A stretch of DNA of 43,219 nt from Clostridiaceae bacterium (GCA_021771025.1 JAETPW010000015.1:1-43219), one strand, 5' to 3'; positions 1 to 8,690 are shown, counted from the first letter of the stretch. The notes: generated by a model from the letters alone, not told the origin. Translations and numbers: made by a program.

Positions 1-146
1 GGCTCGGATGTAGTCACCTTCTTTAAGGATTCTTCGTTCAGAAGTCTTTCATAATCCCTAACTAAGTCTTCCAAGGGCATCATCCGACCATCAGAAAGCT
101 CTACATGCAGTTCCTCTGCACTTTTCCTCACGAACACATTAAGCAT
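1..146 (-). CDS. Partial hypothetical protein (N-terminal 48 residues)
   Basis: A reading frame begins with ATG at 146-144 and runs off the left edge of the window. An AGGAGG ribosome binding site lies at about 155-160, with suitable spacing. The visible protein begins MLNVFVRKSAEELHVEL and is rich in charged residues. I recognise no domain. Its codons are visibly more GC-rich than those of most genes here, which could mean it belongs to a transferred element, but 48 codons are too few to be sure. The gene is cut only by the window edge; there is no sign of a break within it. Confidence 0.6.
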   Translation of the reverse strand, partial: MLNVFVRKSAEELHVELSDGRMMPLEDLVRDYERLLNEESLKKVTTSE

Positions 147-292
147 AATTTTTTCCTCCTGCTATTTAAAAAGTAGTAAAGCAAAATGCTTCCTATTATC
201 TATTTTAACATAATATCTTACTTTTTGCAAATTCTACAAATTTATCACTATAATCTTATATAACAATTTGTAATCTCAGCGACAACTTACTC

Positions 293-331
293 GTATAATG
301 AACATGTAGTTCATTATACATTTTTTTATTC
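293..331 (+). terminator. Hairpin with T-run upstream of the IS110 leader
   Basis: The 11-bp inverted repeat GTATAATGAAC (293-303) / GTTCATTATAC (309-319) encloses a 5-nt loop and is followed by a run of seven T at 321-327. This has the shape of an intrinsic terminator, although the stem is AT-rich. It could equally be structure at the left end of the insertion sequence. Confidence 0.4.
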
Positions 332-343
332 TTAAATCCATTG

Positions 344-544
344 TATAATATCTACGTAGACACTGTGGATTAGTGCAACTTACTATCGCTTTGACGATTT
401 CATTAATAGACTCTAACCACAGATGTTTGTTAAATTGTTAATTAGTTAGATAACGCTTGACGTTTAATATTGAACGAGTTTACTTTCGGCAAGCATTTCG
501 TGGATCACATTGTCTAAAAAATATTTTGTAAAGGAGTTGTTTCT
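344..544 (+). ncRNA. Putative IS110 bridge RNA region (leader of the recombinase)
   Basis: IS110-group elements carry a bridge RNA in the noncoding end upstream of the recombinase, with separate target-binding and donor-binding loops. Here a TATAAT box at 344-349 is followed by the palindrome TCTACGTAGA (351-360). Next comes stem CTGTGG-a-TTAG (363-373) pairing with CTAA-CCACAG (413-422) around a loop of about 39 nt. A second stem, GCTTG (455-459) / CAAGC (490-494), is extended by CG/CG and encloses a loop of about 24 nt. Two large-loop stem-loops in series, just before the recombinase, match the expected architecture. The RNA ends and the guide assignments are inferred, not demonstrated. Confidence 0.5.
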
Positions 545-1723
545 ATGATTTATGTTGGAATCGATGTTGCAAAAGATAAACATGATTGTTTTGCTATGAA
601 TTCTGATGGCGAAATATTAATTGAAAAACTAACGATAACAAACAATTCAGATGGTTTTGAAACTCTCTACAATTCTTTAATCAGCTTTTCTGATTCACTA
701 GACAATATTAAAGTAGGGCTTGAAGCTACTGGTCATTATAGTGATAATATTCTAAACTTTCTGAACAAAAATGGTTTTAATACATATCTTATTAATCCAT
801 TACAAACTAATCTTTACATAAAAGGTCAAAGCCTTAGAAAGACTAAAACAGATAAGTTAGATGCTCATGTTATTGCTACAATGCTTATTTCAGATAACTT
901 AAAACCCTACATACCAGTATCATATCACATTACTGAACTAAAGTCACTAACTAGACATAGATTTCGTTTAGTAAAAGAAAACTCAAAATTCAAAACTTCT
1001 CTTGTAAGACTAGTTGATATTGTATTTCCAGAGTTTCCAAAAATAGTTTCATCTGTTGCTCAAAAATCTAGTTTAGCTTTACTTTATGAATTACCTAATG
1101 CTAAAAAGATAGCTGAATGTAATCTTACACACTTAACTCATCTTTTATCTGATAGTTCTTACAAGCATTTTGGTAGAGATAAAGCTATTGAAATTAGAGA
1201 ACTTGCAAGAAAATCTATTGGTTTGAATAGTGACTCTATTTCATTTGAATTGAAACAAACTATTAGTATTATTCAATTCTTGCAAAATCAAATAGATGAG
1301 CTTGATAAAAGAATTAAAGAAATTTTATTAGAAATGGATACCCCTATCTTATCAATTCCTGGTATTTCTTTTAAATTAGCTGGTACTATTATTGCTGAAA
1401 TTGGAGATATATCAAGATTTAATTCTCCTGCCAAACTATTAGCTTTTGCAGGATTAGATCCTTCAATATATCAATCTGGCAAATTCTTTTCTACTCATTC
1501 TGTAATGGTAAAGCGTGGTTCTAAATATTTACGTTTTGCTTTAATAAATGCTGCTAGAATGGTTTGTATGAATGATGCAACCTTTAATAATTTCAAAGAT
1601 AAAAAATTATCCGAAGGAAAGCATTATAGAGTTACTTTAGGTCATGTTGCAAAAAAATTAGTACGTGTGATTTATTATTTATTAAAGACAAACAATAAAT
1701 ATGAAGCCAATAAAGTAGCTTAA
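545..1723 (+). CDS. IS110-family transposase (DEDD/serine recombinase)
   Basis: This 392-residue protein has the two-domain IS110 organisation. The N-terminal RuvC-like DEDD residues appear as D7 (YVGIDVAKDKHD), E60 (GLEATGHY), D103 and D106 (KTDKLDAHVIA). The C-terminal domain shows SIPGISFKLAGTIIAEIGD with a helix-hairpin-helix character, then AGLDPSIYQSGKF, where S311 is the likely catalytic serine. The length is normal for the family and all key residues are present, so the enzyme may be active. Translation starts at an ATG behind AAAGGAG. The long leader (344-544) probably encodes the bridge RNA. IS110 elements lack classical terminal inverted repeats, so I could not fix the exact element ends. 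Confidence 0.95.
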   Translation: MIYVGIDVAKDKHDCFAMNSDGEILIEKLTITNNSDGFETLYNSLISFSDSLDNIKVGLEATGHYSDNILNFLNKNGFNTYLINPLQTNLYIKGQSLRKTKTDKLDAHVIATMLISDNLKPYIPVSYHITELKSLTRHRFRLVKENSKFKTSLVRLVDIVFPEFPKIVSSVAQKSSLALLYELPNAKKIAECNLTHLTHLLSDSSYKHFGRDKAIEIRELARKSIGLNSDSISFELKQTISIIQFLQNQIDELDKRIKEILLEMDTPILSIPGISFKLAGTIIAEIGDISRFNSPAKLLAFAGLDPSIYQSGKFFSTHSVMVKRGSKYLRFALINAARMVCMNDATFNNFKDKKLSEGKHYRVTLGHVAKKLVRVIYYLLKTNNKYEANKVA

Positions 1724-1747
1724 TATCAATAATTCCATAATTTTTAA

Positions 1748-1767
1748 AAGCATTTTTCTAAATGCTT
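1748..1767 (+). terminator. Hairpin after the IS110 transposase
   Basis: AAGCATTT (1748-1755) and AAATGCTT (1760-1767) form an 8-bp stem with a 4-nt loop 25 nt after the transposase stop. Only a short T stretch follows, so it may be a weak terminator or part of the right end of the element. Confidence 0.4.
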
Positions 1768-2234
1768 ATTTGTCGTGCTTTAAATTTTATAGAAATTTAT
1801 TTAAAAATTTTTATAAAAACTCTTGACTTTCATATAGTTAGTCTATTAGTCAATATGATTATAGCATAAATTAAATAAAAAAATAAAGAGACATACCAAA
1901 ATTTTATCTACCTTATCATCATAAAAAAATTAATAAGTTTATCACTAAATTGTCCCTTTTGGTAAGATATTCGATAGCATACGCTATCGCCTACTTACCT
2001 CCACTCACAAAACTATCAAATCAATATCCTAAACTCTTTTGTTTTCAATGATTTGCTCATTTTGATACCTATCAAATTTTGTTACTTTACAAATTATCAA
2101 AAATTTGATACTATTTAACAAAAAAATTCTTCATTTGAGTAATTATTTTAAACAAAAAAATACATACTTCACTAATTTTTTATTAATAAAGTATGTGATT
2201 TCTTTTTTATTTAACTTGAATTCAAATCACTTTA
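1768..2234. other. Gene-free, AT-rich stretch with one imperfect hairpin
   Basis: No convincing gene is visible here. The clearest structure is a stem of GGTAAG/CTTACC enclosing CGATAGC (1972-1978) and GCTATCG (1983-1989), spanning about 1961-2000. The right end of the IS110 element must lie in or just before this stretch. The stretch also replaces the missing 3' part of the ZIP transporter gene, so a past rearrangement is likely. Confidence 0.4.
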
Positions 2235-2726
2235 TCAATCATATTTCACTTGGTGTCTACTTTGGCATCTTCCTTCTGGTATATCGTGTAAGCAGATAGC
2301 TAGGGCTAAACTTAATCCTAGTTTCATGGATGCTTCAAATCCTGATCCTATGGCTAATCCTTCGGGAAAATTGTGAATGGCTAAGCCAATGGATACGATG
2401 ATTCCTGTTTTGAGTAAAGCATTTTTTTCACCTTCAAATCGTTTGGTTTGACTAAATTTTTTTTCTACTAATAAGTCACAAGCTATCATTGCTATTATTC
2501 CCAATACAATTCCTATTAATACATTACCTAAATGGGTGATCCCTAATGCTTCGGGAATTAGGTCAAAACAAATGACTGCCATCATGAGCCCTGACGCAAA
2601 GGATAAGATGAAACTTAAGAATTTGTTGGAGTGTTTTTTCATGACTACTCCTAATATTCCCCCTATTGTAGTTCCGAAGGTACCGAAGAATAATCCTAAT
2701 AACGTAGTTTTTAGTATTTCATTCAC
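2235..2726 (-). pseudogene. ZIP-family metal transporter, 3'-truncated
   Basis: The product resembles ZIP (ZupT-like) divalent metal permeases. Hydrophobic segments lie near residues 5-25, 35-55, 65-85 and 105-150. Both hallmark metal-binding motifs are present: HNFPEGLAIG in the fourth segment and HDIPEG in the fifth. Recognisable sequence stops straight after HDIPEG at about position 2271, and the frame ends in an unrelated tail, RCQSRHQVKYD. Family members are about 240-270 residues, so the last three membrane helices are missing. The start is GTG at 2726 behind AAGGAG. The ribosome binding site lies inside a hairpin described separately. A transporter without these helices is unlikely to work. 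Confidence 0.8.
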
Positions 2727-2730
2727 ATTA

Positions 2731-2781
2731 AAAACTCCTTACGATAAACTTGATTTTATTTAAGTTTATGTGAGGAGTTTT
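2731..2781 (-). promoter_or_regulatory. Hairpin that both ends prfA and covers the ZIP ribosome binding site
   Basis: AAAACTCCT (2731-2739) pairs with AGGAGTTTT (2773-2781), and ATAAACTT (2744-2751) pairs with AAGTTTAT (2762-2769), giving a two-part stem of 17 bp. Read on the minus strand, the 3' arm contains the AAGGAG of the downstream ZIP gene and is followed by five T. It therefore looks like the prfA terminator, with the next gene's ribosome binding site buried in the stem. Confidence 0.6.
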
Positions 2782-2831
2782 GGTTTATTCTTGTTTTTAG
2801 CCTTTCTTTTTCACTAAATAATCAAAAAATT

Positions 2832-3890
2832 TTATTCTTCCCCTTGCAAGCGTTCTGCTCGGTCAGCTGCGATTAGGTTGTCAACCATTTCATCGATGTC
2901 TCCGTTTAAGAAGTTTTCCATTTGATAGATACTCATTCCGATTCTATGGTCAGTGATTCTTCCTTGTGGATAGTTATAGGTTCTGATTTTTTCACTACGG
3001 TCTCCTGATCCTACTTGTGTTTTTCGACTAGTTGCTATTTCACTGTCTTGTTTTTGTTTTTCGATTTCGTATAGTTTGGTTCTTAACATTTTCATAGCAT
3101 TGTCACGGTTTTGAAATTGTGATCTTTCTGTTTGACATTCTACGACGATTCCTGATGGTTCATGGATTAGTCGTACGGCTGATGAGGTTTTATTGATGTG
3201 TTGCCCTCCTGCTCCTGAGGAACGAAATACTTCCATTTTGATGTCTGCTGGATTAATCTCTATTTCTACGTCTTCTACTACAGGTAAAACGGCTACTGTG
3301 GCTGTTGAGGTATGAATTCTTCCGCTACTTTCGGTGTCTGGTACACGTTGTACGCGGTGTACTCCACTTTCAAATTTTAAGCGACTATATACTCCTTTTC
3401 CGGTTACCATGAAGGAAATTTCTTTGTAGCCTCCTAGGCCTGTTTCGTTTTCATTTAAGACTTCTAGTTTCCAGTGTTTGCGTTCTGCATACATGGTATA
3501 CATACGAAATAGGGTTCCAGCAAATAGAGCTGCTTCTTCTCCACCTGCTCCTGCTCGAATTTCACAGATGATATTTTTGTCATCGTCTGGGTCTTTTGGA
3601 ATTAATAATATTTTTAATTCTTCTTCAATTTTAGGTAAATCTTCTTTTGCTTGATAATATTCTTCTTCTGCCAGTTCTTTCATTTCTGGATCTTTCATGA
3701 GTTCTTCCGCTTCTTGCATGGATTGTTTCATTTTTTTGTATTCTCTATATTTTAGTACAACATCTTCAATACTTGCGTGTTCTTTCATTAATTTTTGCCA
3801 TTCGGCTTGATTACTGATAACTTCTGGGTCACTAATCATTTTAGTTAACTCTTCGTACCTTTTTTCCACTGCCTCTAATTTATCAAACAT
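2832..3890 (-). CDS. prfA: Peptide chain release factor 1
   Basis: This is RF1, which recognises UAA and UAG in the ribosomal A site and triggers peptidyl-tRNA hydrolysis. The GGQ motif is seen in [15 protein letters not shown] near residue 230, and the codon-recognition PxT motif appears as VPDTES near residue 187. An acidic [12 protein letters not shown] stretch typical of the family lies near residue 116. Length is about 352 residues, which is normal. An ATG at 3896 is only about 2 nt from the GGAG box, while the ATG at 3890 has 8-nt spacing and gives [15 protein letters not shown], which matches family N-termini, so I prefer 3890. The gene is followed by the hairpin at 2731-2781. Confidence 0.96.
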   Translation of the reverse strand: MFDKLEAVEKRYEELTKMISDPEVISNQAEWQKLMKEHASIEDVVLKYREYKKMKQSMQEAEELMKDPEMKELAEEEYYQAKEDLPKIEEELKILLIPKDPDDDKNIICEIRAGAGGEEAALFAGTLFRMYTMYAERKHWKLEVLNENETGLGGYKEISFMVTGKGVYSRLKFESGVHRVQRVPDTESSGRIHTSTATVAVLPVVEDVEIEINPADIKMEVFRSSGAGGQHINKTSSAVRLIHEPSGIVVECQTERSQFQNRDNAMKMLRTKLYEIEKQKQDSEIATSRKTQVGSGDRSEKIRTYNYPQGRITDHRIGMSIYQMENFLNGDIDEMVDNLIAADRAERLQGEE

Positions 3891-3994
3891 ATTCATTCTC
3901 CTTTTTTGTTTTTGCTTATGCTATTATACACTATTTATGCAGGGTTTACAAGAGGTTCATTTTTATTTTTGCGGAAAAAGATCACTAACTATTA

Positions 3995-4045
3995 CCATTT
4001 GACCAAACTCCTCTTTTTTCACGGTCACCCTTTTCAGAAGTTAAT
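3995..4045 (+). repeat. Half copy of the class I long-hairpin element (A')
   Basis: The sequence from CCATTTGACCAAACTCCTC to TTTTTTCACGGTCACCC and TTTTCAG matches the right arm and right outer flank of the complete class I elements at 8694 and 15506. No left arm or core precedes it, so this is a fragment. It sits directly before the class II copy at 4053, repeating the class I - class II pairing seen at 29160-29640. Confidence 0.6.
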
Positions 4046-4052
4046 ACTTATA

Positions 4053-4268
4053 CGCTAAAGTAGCTCTGAATTCAAGTCATCTGTTGTATTTTCCAGATAA
4101 ATTTACGTCCGACAGTTCCCGAAGACCCGCGTTAGGCTTAAAACCCGATAACAGGCTTCTTTGTGAGGGACTTAAGGGTTTTAAAATGCCCCTGCTATGG
4201 AGAACTAAATTTATCTGGAAAATACAACAGATGACTCAAGTCAAAGCAAACTCATTCCTCAAAACCAT
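4053..4268 (+). repeat. Long-hairpin element, class II arms (copy A)
   Basis: Perfect 31-bp inverted arms (4075-4105 and 4206-4236) flank a 100-bp core at 4106-4205. The core shows TAAAACCC and GGGTTTTA, which can pair inside the loop. It is about 95% identical to cores at 8736, 15549, 29208, 29472 and 32724. Outer flanks CTAAAGTAGCTCTG on the left and ACTCATTCCTCAAAACCAT (4250-4268) on the right are shared with the copy at 29422-29635. The right flank overlaps the last codons of the next gene. No coding capacity is convincing. Confidence 0.85.
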
Positions 4269-5316
4269 GACTACCAATATACTCCATCACCAGCGAAGAA
4301 TCCACCTGCTCGCTTATAACTATTTCATAAATTACTTCTTCCCCACTTACCTCTTCTCCTTTTTGCTTACTTTTTACTAATCTCTGTATTTGTTTAACTT
4401 CTTGTTCTGTGCTTTCACTTAGTTCATAATTCAGTATTTTTTCCTCTTTTAAGCACCATGCACTAATAACTAAATTAAAAAGAATTCCTAAAATAAGTAA
4501 TGGATTAAAACTACCTGCACTAAATAAACAGAAAATAGCCATAAGGATATTAATCAATAATAGCCCAAGGTACCATTTATCTCTTCCGGATTTTTCAATA
4601 AGTTTTCTTTTTTCGAGTTCATGAACTAACATTTTTTCTAATGGATATTGGCATAGTTGCAATCGATCTTGATAAAATGAAGTAGTTAAGTTACGTTTGA
4701 TTTCTTGCCAAGTTAGCTTTTTTCCATTGGGAAAGAGTATCTTCATGACATAGGCATTTTCATAACAAGGAATTTCGGCTGTTGCATAGGTTTCCATTTG
4801 TTCTGGTTCGATTTTCATCAGACTTCCTAATCGTTTAAAACTTTGCTCTTTTTTTAGTTCAAAGTGAATGTCTGGTTTTTCGCTGTTTTGCCCCTCTGCT
4901 GTTACGTATCCTCGTTTGACTAAGTCTAGCAGTTCTGCTAATAAAATGGGTTCAGTTACACTTATTTTATTGGTTAGCAAAAAGTGAAGTAAAATAGGAT
5001 CATAGGTTGGCAAGAGTAATTTTTGATTTTGGTCTTGGTTTGGTTTTTGTTTTTCTTCATTTTGGGCTAATTTGATGATCCAAAAAACCGCTACTATATT
5101 GGCTATTCCGACAAGTGAAGCAATAATTTCACGTGCTAAGGAAGAAAAGGATAGTAATGGCGTGAAAAAGGATACCATAAACACGATTACGTGCAGTATG
5201 ATGAGTACGAGTAATATTGTTTTTACTTGTTTTCGTTTTTCTGCATTAACTCTTTCTAGGGCTAATTTAGATTGTATGGTAGACCATATTCCTTTTATGC
5301 TTTTCTTTTTTTCCAT
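4252..5316 (-). CDS. DUF2207-like membrane protein
   Basis: This is a 354-residue predicted membrane protein. Two hydrophobic segments lie near residues 32-52 and 62-88, followed by a soluble winged-helix-like part (DPILLHFLLTNKISVTEP, then LLDLVKRGYVTAEG). A second hydrophobic pair lies near residues 248-290. This resembles the C-terminal half of DUF2207 (YciQ-type) proteins; the usual extracellular N-terminal domain is absent. The function of the family is unknown. It starts with ATG behind AAGGAG. The final codons (HGFEE and the TGA stop) are supplied by the outer end of the long-hairpin repeat at 4250-4268, so the C-terminus was probably altered by that insertion. Confidence 0.65.
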   Translation of the reverse strand: MEKKKSIKGIWSTIQSKLALERVNAEKRKQVKTILLVLIILHVIVFMVSFFTPLLSFSSLAREIIASLVGIANIVAVFWIIKLAQNEEKQKPNQDQNQKLLLPTYDPILLHFLLTNKISVTEPILLAELLDLVKRGYVTAEGQNSEKPDIHFELKKEQSFKRLGSLMKIEPEQMETYATAEIPCYENAYVMKILFPNGKKLTWQEIKRNLTTSFYQDRLQLCQYPLEKMLVHELEKRKLIEKSGRDKWYLGLLLINILMAIFCLFSAGSFNPLLILGILFNLVISAWCLKEEKILNYELSESTEQEVKQIQRLVKSKQKGEEVSGEEVIYEIVISEQVDSSLVMEYIGSHGFEE

Positions 5317-5356
5317 CTACTTTCTCCTTTTCTTCTTTTCGCTTTCCCGGTTTATG

Positions 5357-5465
5357 TTTTTGGGTAACTACTTAGGTTTTTTCATGTAAAGTAAGGTGAA
5401 TGTCAATCATCCTATTCTTTAATTCTACTCTTTTGAAAAAGCAGAATTGATTTACGAATTACCCA
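5357..5465. repeat. Degenerate hairpin-element remnant
   Basis: TTTGGGTAA at about 5357 and TTACCCAAA at about 5457 form a 9-bp outer inverted repeat. Inside, GGTAACTACTTAGG and GTAAAGTAAGGTGAATGT resemble parts of the second-core elements at 10823 and 18395, and AATTCT/AGAATT form an inner stem. I read it as an eroded copy. The match is partial. Confidence 0.35.
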
Positions 5466-5470
5466 AATGG

Positions 5471-7471
5471 TTAGCTTTTTTCTTCTAATGATAACCAATG
5501 AAATGGGATTTGTTCTCTGGTGAATATTTCTTGTTCACGATTAGTACAGGTGAATATAAATATTTGTGTATTAGGATAGGATTGGGCTAAAAATCGTAGA
5601 CAATTGGTGAGCCTTTCTTCATCAAAGTAGGCGAAGGCTTCGTCTAATAAAATGGGCATTGGTTCTTCAGATAGTTCTTTGGCAATGGATAAGCGTAAAG
5701 ATAAATAAAGTTGGTCAATGGTTCCTGCACTTAACCTTGAAGCTGGTAAATAGTTGCCGGTTTCGGTTTCTACTAATAGACCTTGCTCATCATGAAAACG
5801 AACGTGAGTGTATTTCCCATTAGTGATTTTGGCTACGGTTTGGGATAGGTTTTGCGTAAATCTAGGGGTTACTGTACTTTTCATTTTTTCGTAACATTTT
5901 CCTAATATTTCTTTGGCTAAATTCATACTTTTATTTAATTGCTCTAATTGTTCTTTTTGCTCTTTTAAGCCTGCCATCTGTTCTTGGATGTTGGCTAAGT
6001 CACTTAAACGAGGTGCTATACTTTTTTGTTCGATGGCTAATGTGTGAAAGTCTAGTTTTAATTGATTTTGCCTTTTTTGGTATTGCTGAAAAAGATTGTT
6101 TATCCCTTGGGATTTAGTTTCAAGGAGTATGTCTTTTCTTTGGGATTCTGTTAATTTTTGTGCGAAACTTGCACTAATGGTTTGCTCCCCTTTTTCCTTT
6201 TCTTTTTGGTATTGCTCATTCATTTTAGTAATTTCTATTTCTAATTCTTCTTGATTTTGGGCCAATATATTTTTTTCTTGTTGTATTTGACTTAATTTTT
6301 GGGTATATTCTTGGTTTTGCTTTTCCTTTTCCATTTGTTTTGCTTGCCATTTGGCTTGATTTTTTTCCCATTTATGTTGTTTTTGTTTGGTGATTATGGT
6401 AAATAATGTACCTAATATAATGAAAGTGAAAACTAACAAAAAAATTGGTACGATTCCTGATAAAATGCTTAGGGATATAGCATTAAGGATAACAGCAATA
6501 ATGATAACTATGGATATAGTTTGTTTCCATTTTTTCTTTTCTTGGTCGACTTTCTTTTTTTCTTCTTCTATAGCTTTGGTTTCCATTTGGTTGTTCTCTG
6601 GAGAAACGGCTTTTAGGTTTTCTTCTTGTTTGGTGATTTCCTCTAGTTTATTTTCTAATTCTTGTTTCATTTGGGTTTTTATTTTTATCTTTTCTTCTTC
6701 TATGGTTTGGTTTTGGGCTAACTTTTTTAGTTGTTCTAAAAAAGTTAATTTCATTTCTATTTGTTCAATTTGTTCTTCCGATTGCTCTCGTTTTTGCTCT
6801 AGTTCTTGTTGTTTTAAGCGATAGGTTAGAAGATTTTCTTTTTCTTGTTCCCATTCTTGCCATTGGCGGTTAATGATATTGATGGGCTTTTCTCGTGAAC
6901 GGTCTGTTCCTATTTCGTCTAATTGGCGACGATTAATTCGGTCTATGGCTCGTTGATATGAGACTTTGTCGTCTCCTGTTCCTACTAGGTTAGCCATTTT
7001 TTGGATAAAGATATTTTGTTCTGCTTTTTCAAGTTTTACTTCTTGTTGATTGACCATTAAGGTGGATAAAAATAGCCCTTCGTCTACTTTGGTTTGTTCG
7101 TAGAAAAATTCACTTCCTTTGTTTTTGTCGATGGAATATTGCTTGGTGACTTCTTCTAATTCTTCGTTGAATAGTTGTGGATTTTTTTTGCGGAAATCTC
7201 GATATACTTCGTATTTACTTCCATTATCTAGTTCATAGGATATTTTTCCTGAAAAGTCTTCTCCTATCCAAGGAAGGTATTGGTCAAAATCGGATAACTC
7301 TTTTCCTCGTTTATTTTTGGAAATCCCATAAAAACTACTAGTGATGAATTTGATGAGTGTGGATTTTCCTGCCTCGTTTTTTCCATAGATTAGGTTGATA
7401 TGATCATCAAAGTTCATTTCTTGGTCATTTAGTTTTCCAAAATGATTGATTTTTGCTTGGCGTATTTTCAC
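5471..7471 (-). CDS. YhaN-like SMC/Rad50-type ATPase with membrane segments
   Basis: This is a 666-residue ABC-type ATPase. Walker A GKNEAGKST lies at residues 30-38 in an N-terminal half-site. Long charged coiled coils (Gln/Glu/Lys-rich) flank two hydrophobic segments near residues 318-362. A C-terminal half-site carries the signature RLSAGTIDQLYLSLRL and Walker B PILLDEAFAYFD. This layout is that of Bacillus YhaN, a SbcC-related protein, though shorter than the roughly 960 residues typical there. It probably works with the exonuclease-like protein encoded just upstream. Translation starts at GTG (7471), with AGGAGG at 7481-7486, next to the end of the preceding gene. This suggests coupled translation. 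A role in DNA end processing is inferred from the family. Confidence 0.85.
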   Translation of the reverse strand: MKIRQAKINHFGKLNDQEMNFDDHINLIYGKNEAGKSTLIKFITSSFYGISKNKRGKELSDFDQYLPWIGEDFSGKISYELDNGSKYEVYRDFRKKNPQLFNEELEEVTKQYSIDKNKGSEFFYEQTKVDEGLFLSTLMVNQQEVKLEKAEQNIFIQKMANLVGTGDDKVSYQRAIDRINRRQLDEIGTDRSREKPINIINRQWQEWEQEKENLLTYRLKQQELEQKREQSEEQIEQIEMKLTFLEQLKKLAQNQTIEEEKIKIKTQMKQELENKLEEITKQEENLKAVSPENNQMETKAIEEEKKKVDQEKKKWKQTISIVIIIAVILNAISLSILSGIVPIFLLVFTFIILGTLFTIITKQKQHKWEKNQAKWQAKQMEKEKQNQEYTQKLSQIQQEKNILAQNQEELEIEITKMNEQYQKEKEKGEQTISASFAQKLTESQRKDILLETKSQGINNLFQQYQKRQNQLKLDFHTLAIEQKSIAPRLSDLANIQEQMAGLKEQKEQLEQLNKSMNLAKEILGKCYEKMKSTVTPRFTQNLSQTVAKITNGKYTHVRFHDEQGLLVETETGNYLPASRLSAGTIDQLYLSLRLSIAKELSEEPMPILLDEAFAYFDEERLTNCLRFLAQSYPNTQIFIFTCTNREQEIFTREQIPFHWLSLEEKS

Positions 7472-7490
7472 GTATTTTGCCTCCTTTTGG

Positions 7491-8570
7491 TTACGATAGA
7501 GCCTCCATTCCGATTTCTATGGCTCTTTCGATGGTTTCACGTTCTTCTTCGGTTAGTTCTTTTTCGTTTAGTTTAGCTAACATTTCTGTGGCAAATAAAC
7601 CTTTTAAGGTTGCCTCGTTTGCTAGTTTTTCTAATGAATAATTAATTTGGGTATGATTTTTTATTTTGATAATTTGTGGGTTCGTGATCATTTTCATGAG
7701 ATAATATGGGTCTATTTCAAAGTTTCGTTTTCCGATTAATTCGATTTTGACTAACTCATTTGGGGTAAAGGTAAGTTCATTCATCTGTTCAATTAAATCT
7801 TCCATGGAATAACAATCGGTTACTTCTAATGGATAAATGATAAATTCTTTTTCGTCTAGGGGCATAAAGGTTAGCTTTACTTGCCCTTTTTGTATATCTC
7901 CTACTACCATGCCATGTTCTCCTAATTCGTCAAACCCTAAGGATATTAAGGCTCCAGGATAGACTAATGGTGGGTCCTGTTTTACCATTGGTTCATGAAT
8001 ATGACCTAAGGCTACATAATCAAAACCTTTTTCTTGTATGGCTTTTTGAGTGAAGGAATTGTATTGTTTGTCTTCTAGATTAGCACCATTTAGGGTTCCA
8101 TGAATGATGAGAATATTGATTTTTTCGGGTTCATCAATGGTGAGGTTAGTTAAACCAGAGTCTTGGCAATAAAAGTCGGTAAATCCATATCCATAAAGGT
8201 TCAATTCTGGTAATTCTATTTTTTGAATGGGGGTAGAGAAGATGGTTACGTTTTCATTCCATGAGTAGGTGGTATAGTATGAATTTTTGATATAAGGATC
8301 ATGGTTTCCCGGACTGATGAAAATTTGAGTCTCTGGAATTTCTTTGAAGAGTTGATTGATGTATTCTATGGTGGATCTTTTTACATAGGTGTGTTCATAT
8401 AAGTCCCCTGAGATAAATAGATAGGGAATTTGATTGTTTTTAATATATTCTATGACTTGTTTGAAGGCTTTTCGCTGGTCTAATCTTCGGCTATCTCCTA
8501 GTGTTCCACGATCAGATAGGTGGATAAATGGACGATCAAAGTGAACGTCGGCTATATGTACAAATTTCAT
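7491..8570 (-). CDS. YhaO/SbcD-like metallophosphoesterase (DNA repair nuclease family)
   Basis: This 359-residue calcineurin-like phosphoesterase belongs to the SbcD/Mre11 group. The metal-ligand motifs appear in order: HIADVHFDRPF (residues 4-14), SGDLYEH, SPGNHDPY, IHGTLNG and LGHIHEP. The C-terminal part would be the capping domain. It begins with ATG behind AAGGAG and ends 19 nt before the ATPase gene, so the two form an operon like yhaO-yhaN of Bacillus. The pair is expected to act as a nuclease-ATPase complex on DNA ends. The exact substrate is not known from sequence. A complete class I hairpin element lies immediately upstream. Confidence 0.88.
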   Translation of the reverse strand: MKFVHIADVHFDRPFIHLSDRGTLGDSRRLDQRKAFKQVIEYIKNNQIPYLFISGDLYEHTYVKRSTIEYINQLFKEIPETQIFISPGNHDPYIKNSYYTTYSWNENVTIFSTPIQKIELPELNLYGYGFTDFYCQDSGLTNLTIDEPEKINILIIHGTLNGANLEDKQYNSFTQKAIQEKGFDYVALGHIHEPMVKQDPPLVYPGALISLGFDELGEHGMVVGDIQKGQVKLTFMPLDEKEFIIYPLEVTDCYSMEDLIEQMNELTFTPNELVKIELIGKRNFEIDPYYLMKMITNPQIIKIKNHTQINYSLEKLANEATLKGLFATEMLAKLNEKELTEEERETIERAIEIGMEALS

Positions 8571-8690
8571 AGTTTTCTCCTTTGATGTTTTTTGTTATTG
8601 TATCGTATTTTTGGTTTTTTCGCAAGTAGTTTGGCGAAAATATTTTTGGTTTTCTGCTTGGCATTAGCCTTTATCCTTTGTTAAATGAAA

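Noticed and set aside
2105..2299. Plus-strand frame of 64 codons
   Set aside because: It overlaps the ZIP gene remnant, has no ribosome binding site and shows AT-driven composition.
4084..4380. Plus-strand frame through hairpin copy A
   Set aside because: It is made mostly of the noncoding repeat core and the antisense of a real gene; no family resemblance.
6387..6824. Plus-strand frame of 145 codons inside the yhaN-like gene
   Set aside because: Serine/Phe-rich antisense shadow of a coiled-coil coding region.
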